DNA of 27,314 nucleotides from Spirochaetia bacterium (GTDB taxonomy: Bacteria > Spirochaetota > Spirochaetia > Sphaerochaetales > Sphaerochaetaceae), in the NCBI GenBank assembly GCA_009929055.1, contig SABI01000006.1, forward strand, positions 1-27,314. The letters are read 5' to 3'. Shown piece after piece: positions 23,738 to 27,314 of the stretch. The notes under the pieces are model-generated. The model searched no databases. It saw only the letters and a program-made list of their open reading frames with translations, and was not told the origin of the DNA. Within the stretch, counting starts at the first letter, position 1. The number at the start of each line of letters is the position of its first letter. Both the position numbers and the translations under genes were made by a program.

Positions 23738-24427
23738 ATGAAAACAATTGGCCTTATTGGTGGAATGAGCTGGGAGAGTACCCTTACCTATTATCAAATA
23801 ATAAATCGAGAAGTTAAAGAAACCCTTGGAGGGCTTCATAGTGCTAAAATTCTTCTTTATAGTGTTGATTTTGCTGAAATTGAGGGGTATCAAGTACGTG
23901 GAGAGTGGGAGAAAAGTGGACAGGTGTTAGCTGATGTAGCCTTGGGGTTAGAAAAAGCTGGAGCTGATTATATCTTTCTCTGTACTAATACCATGCACAA
24001 AGTAGCCTCATATATTACTAAGGCCATTTCTATCCCCTTTATCCATATTGCTAGTGCTACAGGGGAAGTATTAAAAGAGAACAATATTACAAAAGTAGCT
24101 TTACTTGGAACTATCTTCACTATGGAGCAAGATTTTTATAAACAGACCCTCATTGAAGATGGTTTTGAAGTAATGGTTCCAGAAAAAGAAGAGAGAGAAC
24201 TTATCCACCATGTTATTTATAATGAATTGGTGTTGGGGAAAATTTCACCTTCTTCAAAGCAGTCGTTCATTTCTATAATAGAGAATCTTTCTCGCAAAGG
24301 AGCACAAGGTGTAATTCTAGGATGTACAGAGATTGGGCTTCTTATCACGCAGGACGATACTTCTTTGCCTGTATTTGACACTGCAATTATTCATGCTAAA
24401 AAAGCTGCAACTCTAGCAATAGAGTAA
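23738..24427 (+). CDS. Aspartate/glutamate racemase family protein, YgeA (L-specific) type
   Basis: The 229-residue protein has the family start IGLIGGMSWEST and YYQIINREV, and the second catalytic cysteine C196 in ILGCTEIGLL. At the first catalytic site the usual C-N-T-x-H reads CTNTMH, so Thr83 sits where most members have Cys; the same pair, Thr83 with Cys197, is described for E. coli YgeA (EcL-DER), which acts on L-aspartate and L-glutamate. The product could supply or remove D-amino acids for cell-wall or signalling use. It follows the nitroreductase by 16 bases, with AAGAGGA before the start. Confidence 0.9.
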   Translation: MKTIGLIGGMSWESTLTYYQIINREVKETLGGLHSAKILLYSVDFAEIEGYQVRGEWEKSGQVLADVALGLEKAGADYIFLCTNTMHKVASYITKAISIPFIHIASATGEVLKENNITKVALLGTIFTMEQDFYKQTLIEDGFEVMVPEKEERELIHHVIYNELVLGKISPSSKQSFISIIENLSRKGAQGVILGCTEIGLLITQDDTSLPVFDTAIIHAKKAATLAIE

Positions 24428-24466
24428 TTATTATCACTTTCTTATGTTTTTACAGGAGTCTTAATT

Positions 24467-25153
24467 TTGAACTATATGTATAAAAAACTTACTTTATTAG
24501 ATCGTGTGCATAAGGTAATGATAGCTACCCTCTTTGTATTAGTTGTAATAATATTCTCCAGTTGTTCTACTAGTACATTATTAGATGATATTGGTCAAAG
24601 AGAAGTAGCAAAGATTCTTAGGAGTGAACAACAAGTCTTGTCGGTATATATACATGGTGCTGGGGATACTCCTTTTGTATGGGCAATAGATAAAATAGAT
24701 AGGTTTGGTGGAGTTGCTTTAGATTGGTCTGAATCTTCGATGGGTAAACTGAGCGCCCCTAAAAAGGGGTATGAGATAGGACTTACGATTGGGTCTCTAT
24801 TGAAGGGGAATATGAATGATATGCATCTCATCTTGATTGCTCATTCAGCAGGAGCTTGGGTTGCTCAAGGGATAGCTGATGGAATAGGGAACGAAAATGG
24901 TATTGAAATTGTCTTTTTAGATCCTTTTACTGCTGCTTCTATTGTTCAGCCATTTGCTGGCTCTAAAAGGCTAGGAAACAATGCTTCAAGGGTGAGTACT
25001 TATTACACTACGATAGATCCAATCCCTTTTACAGCAGGAAAGGTCTCTAGTGGTGAAGTGATTAACCTTGATTCATATATTACTGTTGAAGGAAAAAAGA
25101 GTGAGGCTCACTGGAGTGTGATAGATATCTATTTTAATAGGTATGGGAAATAA
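24467..25153 (+). CDS. Putative lipoprotein with alpha/beta hydrolase fold
   Basis: The 228-residue protein has a basic start, a hydrophobic stretch (VMIATLFVLVVIIF) and a spirochaete-like lipobox FSSC with C33, so it is likely lipid-anchored. The rest shows an alpha/beta hydrolase pattern: YIHGAGDTP (oxyanion region), the nucleophile elbow AHSAG with S127, a candidate acid at D152 (FLDPF) or D184 (TIDPIPF), and H215 (EAHWSV). The substrate is unknown; surface or periplasmic lipid or ester cleavage is plausible. The TTG start at 24467 has AGGAG eight bases upstream; an ATG three codons on is the alternative. Confidence 0.75.
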   Translation: MNYMYKKLTLLDRVHKVMIATLFVLVVIIFSSCSTSTLLDDIGQREVAKILRSEQQVLSVYIHGAGDTPFVWAIDKIDRFGGVALDWSESSMGKLSAPKKGYEIGLTIGSLLKGNMNDMHLILIAHSAGAWVAQGIADGIGNENGIEIVFLDPFTAASIVQPFAGSKRLGNNASRVSTYYTTIDPIPFTAGKVSSGEVINLDSYITVEGKKSEAHWSVIDIYFNRYGK

Positions 25154-25295
25154 TAGATGAGTAAGGTTGTGTGTCAAAATTTCTTTTCTGGTGCAGTAAT
25201 AAAATCGATATGTCGGTATAAATAAATCCTATACAAGTCGCCTCTATTGATAAGATGTCACTGTTTTAACCTCATCCCTTCCCTTGACAATAGGA

Positions 25296-25314
25296 TTCTC
25301 TATATGATAGAGAA
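25296..25314. promoter_or_regulatory. 19-bp palindrome downstream of a TTGACA box, upstream of the Crp/Fnr-family gene
   Basis: TTCTCTAT and ATAGAGAA form a perfect inverted repeat around ATG. A consensus -35 TTGACA lies at 25284-25289, seven bases before it, so the palindrome covers the spacer and -10 region; the best -10 there is poor. It may be the operator of the regulator encoded at 25424. Confidence 0.5.
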
Positions 25315-25332
25315 GATATAAGTTTCTTTATT

Positions 25333-25378
25333 ATGATAATTTAAACTTTTTTTCTTAGAATATTTTCTTAATTATCAT
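25333..25378. repeat. Inverted repeat ATGATAATT / AATTATCAT in the leader of the Crp/Fnr-family gene
   Basis: Nine-base perfect arms lie at 25333-25341 and 25370-25378, with a 28-base T-rich middle. It could be a second regulator site or an mRNA hairpin; both arms are AT-rich, so chance is possible. Confidence 0.3.
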
Positions 25379-25423
25379 ATTTATTAGTTTTTGTGAATAT
25401 GTATAAAAAGTAAGGGAAAATCC

Positions 25424-26104
25424 ATGCCAACCGTTCTGGATGAAAACATTTTGAAATACATTGCATACCATTCTTTGGAAAAAATTCTTACGCCAAATAT
25501 CGTCCCCTATCTTACTTTGAAAAAGTATCACAACAACGATGTACTCATGCACGAAGAAGATCAACTTGAATCTCTCTATTTTGTTGTTGAAGGCAAGACA
25601 AAGGTATGCCCATGTGCTGTTGATGGGAAAGTAGCATTGCTAGAGACTGTTGAAGCGCTTGATCTTCTTGGTGATATTGAATTCGAGACTAATAATAAAG
25701 TTTTTCATACTGTCATTAGTATTAATGACTCTATTTGTATCCTTGTTCCCTATCACATAGTGAGTAAGTATCTTTATAATAATAATGATTTTCTGCGATT
25801 CTTTTGCCATATTTTAGGTTCAAAGGTAAGTAGTATGTCTGTTAAACATTCAAGTTTTATCTTAGATCCTTTGAAGGTTCGCGTTGCTAAATATCTATTA
25901 AAAGAAAAACTAAAAACTCAAGGAAATAGTATAAAAATATTAAACTCGGATTTAGCTGACTCTTTAGGGGTAACAACACGACAAACTAGGAGAATTTTGA
26001 AAGATTTTGAAGATGAGAGTATCATCCTTAAAGACAATCAAATAGTTGATATTATTAACTTGAAAAGAATGGAAGAGATTAGTAGTAGAGATTTAGATTT
26101 TTAA
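25424..26104 (+). CDS. Crp/Fnr-family transcriptional regulator
   Basis: The 226-residue protein has an N-terminal cyclic-nucleotide-binding-like beta-roll (about 25-120; VLMHEEDQLESLYFVVEGKTKV, LLGDIEF), a dimer helix, and a C-terminal winged helix with the recognition part NSDLADSLGVTTRQTRRILKDFED at about 174-197. The cAMP-contacting residues of Crp are not conserved, and the FNR four-cysteine pattern is absent (only scattered Cys such as C62 and C64), so the signal is unknown; the layout is most like YeiL-type members. A palindrome and TTGACA box lie upstream. AAGGGAAAATCC precedes the ATG. The BMP lipoprotein downstream is a possible target. Confidence 0.88.
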   Translation: MPTVLDENILKYIAYHSLEKILTPNIVPYLTLKKYHNNDVLMHEEDQLESLYFVVEGKTKVCPCAVDGKVALLETVEALDLLGDIEFETNNKVFHTVISINDSICILVPYHIVSKYLYNNNDFLRFFCHILGSKVSSMSVKHSSFILDPLKVRVAKYLLKEKLKTQGNSIKILNSDLADSLGVTTRQTRRILKDFEDESIILKDNQIVDIINLKRMEEISSRDLDF

Positions 26105-26137
26105 CTATCGAAATATTTTATAACTATTTTAGCAAAT

Positions 26138-26250
26138 TAGGAAAAATGTCCTACATGGGTTTTTTCCCCTATCATATACTCTCCTGTATAGAATTTAAAA
26201 ATCTAATCAATGGAGGGAATGAGAAGCGTGAATCACTTCTCATAAAAATT
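26138..26250 (+). promoter_or_regulatory. Structured 5' leader of the BMP lipoprotein gene
   Basis: Three elements are seen. GGAAAAATGT-CCT-ACAT with a following TTTTTTCC (26140-26167) folds into a bulged hairpin. TATAC-TCTCCT-GTATA (near 26175-26190) shows CTCTCC in its loop, complementary to the ribosome site GGAGGG (26212-26217) with one G-U. ATGAGAAG (26219-26226) pairs with CTTCTCAT (26236-26243) between that site and the ATG at 26251. Looping out this hairpin cuts the site-to-ATG distance from 34 to about nine bases. Confidence 0.4.
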
Positions 26251-27306
26251 ATGAAAAAATTATTAGGGCTTTTTAGCATTCTTTTGATTGTTCTTATAGT
26301 AAGTACTTCTTGTACAAAAGTTGACTCTACGAGCAAAGGAGAAGCTTCTCAAACCGTCAAACAAAGGCAATGGAAGATAGCTTTCATTGCTGGTGGATTA
26401 TTCGGTGATCAGGGTATGAACGATGCTATGCTAAAAGGAGTTAAAGATTTTAGCGATAAGAGTGGTATCAAGGTTACCTCGGTAGAAGTAAGTGAATCTG
26501 GTGATACCATGATAAATGCAAATAATTTTGCTGAACAAAATTATGACCTAGTATTAATGGGAAGCAATTACTCAGATGTGATTGGAGAAACAGCAGAGGC
26601 ATATCCTAAAACAACATTTATTATCAATAAAGGAAGTGTTCATGGAGATAATCTCGTTTCTGTAAAATTTAATGAACCCGATGGAGCTTTCTTAGCTGGA
26701 GCCTATGCAGCATTACTTACAAAAGAATTGGGTGGGAAACCAACAATTGGCTGGGTAGGTGGAATGAGAATTCCAGATTTAGAGATTTCAAAATTTGCTT
26801 TCAAAGCAGGGGCAAAAGTTTTTGGAGTTGATACAAATACTGTATATATTGGAGACTTCAAAGATAGTGCCAAATCTAAAGAAATCACACTACAGATGTA
26901 TAATGATGGAATTAAAGTTGTTCAATCATTTTGTGGAGGAGCAGCTTCAGGGGTGTATCAAGCAGCAGAATCACAACCAGAAGGAAATTATGCTTTAGGT
27001 TCTGCTACAGGACAATTTCACATGTCTGACAAAATTGTAGCTTCACAAGTTGTGAATTATGACATCTATTATCAACAAATATTAGCTAGTTTTGTAGAAA
27101 ACAACGGGGAAATAGATTCGCAGTTATTGGAAGGAACTTTAGCTAATGGTGGTGTAGGGATTAAATATTCACCAAAACACCAAGATGTCGCCACTAAAGA
27201 GATGAGAGAAAAGATAGAAAGTCTTAAGCAGAAAGTTATTAATAAAGAGATAAAAGTCCCTACATCAGAGGAATCTTTCAACAAATTTTCTTATAAAGTC
27301 GAATAG
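26251..27306 (+). CDS. BMP-family lipoprotein, PnrA-like nucleoside-binding protein
   Basis: The 351-residue protein starts with a lipoprotein signal peptide (MKKLLGLF, hydrophobic core, VSTSC with C21). The mature part is a basic membrane protein/PnrA substrate-binding fold: KIAFIAGGLFGDQGMNDA, LVLMGSNYSDVIGE, FNEPDGAFLAGAYAALLTKE, TIGWVGGMRIPDLE, and VVQSFCGGAASGVYQA. In T. pallidum PnrA binds purine nucleosides and feeds an ABC importer; the ABC partner genes would be expected just beyond the right edge. A longer frame from 26146 has no ribosome site and would put the signal peptide inside, so I use the ATG at 26251. The GGAGGG site is far upstream, behind a hairpin. The stop is eight bases from the window end. 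Confidence 0.92.
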   Translation: MKKLLGLFSILLIVLIVSTSCTKVDSTSKGEASQTVKQRQWKIAFIAGGLFGDQGMNDAMLKGVKDFSDKSGIKVTSVEVSESGDTMINANNFAEQNYDLVLMGSNYSDVIGETAEAYPKTTFIINKGSVHGDNLVSVKFNEPDGAFLAGAYAALLTKELGGKPTIGWVGGMRIPDLEISKFAFKAGAKVFGVDTNTVYIGDFKDSAKSKEITLQMYNDGIKVVQSFCGGAASGVYQAAESQPEGNYALGSATGQFHMSDKIVASQVVNYDIYYQQILASFVENNGEIDSQLLEGTLANGGVGIKYSPKHQDVATKEMREKIESLKQKVINKEIKVPTSEESFNKFSYKVE

Positions 27307-27314
27307 TATATAAG

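Noticed and set aside
26220..26246. Possible eight-codon leader peptide starting at the ATG in the hairpin
   Set aside because: The GGAGGG site is only a few bases from this ATG, too close for good initiation, and the peptide has no regulatory codon pattern.
26146..26250. N-terminal extension of the BMP lipoprotein (35 codons)
   Set aside because: It would bury the signal peptide and lipobox and has no ribosome site; the segment is better seen as leader RNA.
1..27314. CRISPR array, insertion sequence, prophage or integrated element
   Set aside because: No regularly spaced repeats, transposase, integrase or phage genes are seen, and the coding style looks even across the window.

Overview
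The window is a gene-dense, AT-rich bacterial segment, about 27 kb, with no rRNA, tRNA, CRISPR array or insertion sequence that I can see. The likely source is a spirochaete, possibly Treponemataceae or Sphaerochaetaceae. The clues are the block lnt (3' end) - cinA - rho - rpmE, which recalls the order I remember from treponemes, a NifU-type IscU-BFD scaffold, a BMP-family lipoprotein, and an exported protein with a degenerate ankyrin-like start. This assignment is an inference.

Bases 1-6127 run on the plus strand: the 3' end of an apolipoprotein N-acyltransferase, cinA, rho with a long disordered N-terminus, rpmE with a hairpin leader and an intrinsic terminator, then a catalytically degenerate galactokinase homologue, surE and a cysteine-cluster protein. 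Bases 6150-7955 hold an Fe-S assembly pair (cysteine desulfurase and IscU-BFD scaffold) behind a good sigma70-type promoter.

Bases 7952-12229 are a four-gene minus-strand operon. Every junction is a 4-base NTGA overlap, with ATG, GTG or TTG starts. The order of transcription is an unknown (perhaps PilZ-related) protein, two degenerate iron-alcohol-dehydrogenase-like proteins, and a TGS-domain uridine-kinase-like protein. Divergent from it are an aldehyde:ferredoxin-oxidoreductase homologue that lacks the Fe-S cysteines and an exported probable beta-barrel protein. With the galactokinase homologue, the window therefore holds four apparent pseudoenzymes.

Bases 15439-17141 (minus) hold a YfcE-like phosphodiesterase and an exported protein with an ankyrin-like N-terminus and a domain resembling polymorphic toxin type 23. 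Its start region carries a G8 tract that looks phase-variable. Bases 17291-20002 (plus) hold a monoacylglycerol-lipase-like hydrolase, a YihY/BrkB membrane protein and an unknown protein.

Bases 19926-22937 (minus) are a zinc uptake operon, znuA-znuC-znuB-zur, behind a 9-5-9 palindrome that looks like a Zur box overlapping the promoter. Bases 23146-27306 (plus) hold a nitroreductase, a YgeA-like Asp/Glu racemase, a lipoprotein alpha/beta hydrolase, a Crp/Fnr regulator with a palindrome upstream, and a BMP-family lipoprotein with a structured leader in which a hairpin separates the Shine-Dalgarno sequence from the start codon. No gene-free stretch exceeds 300 bases; the longest, 25154-25423, holds the inverted repeats listed below.
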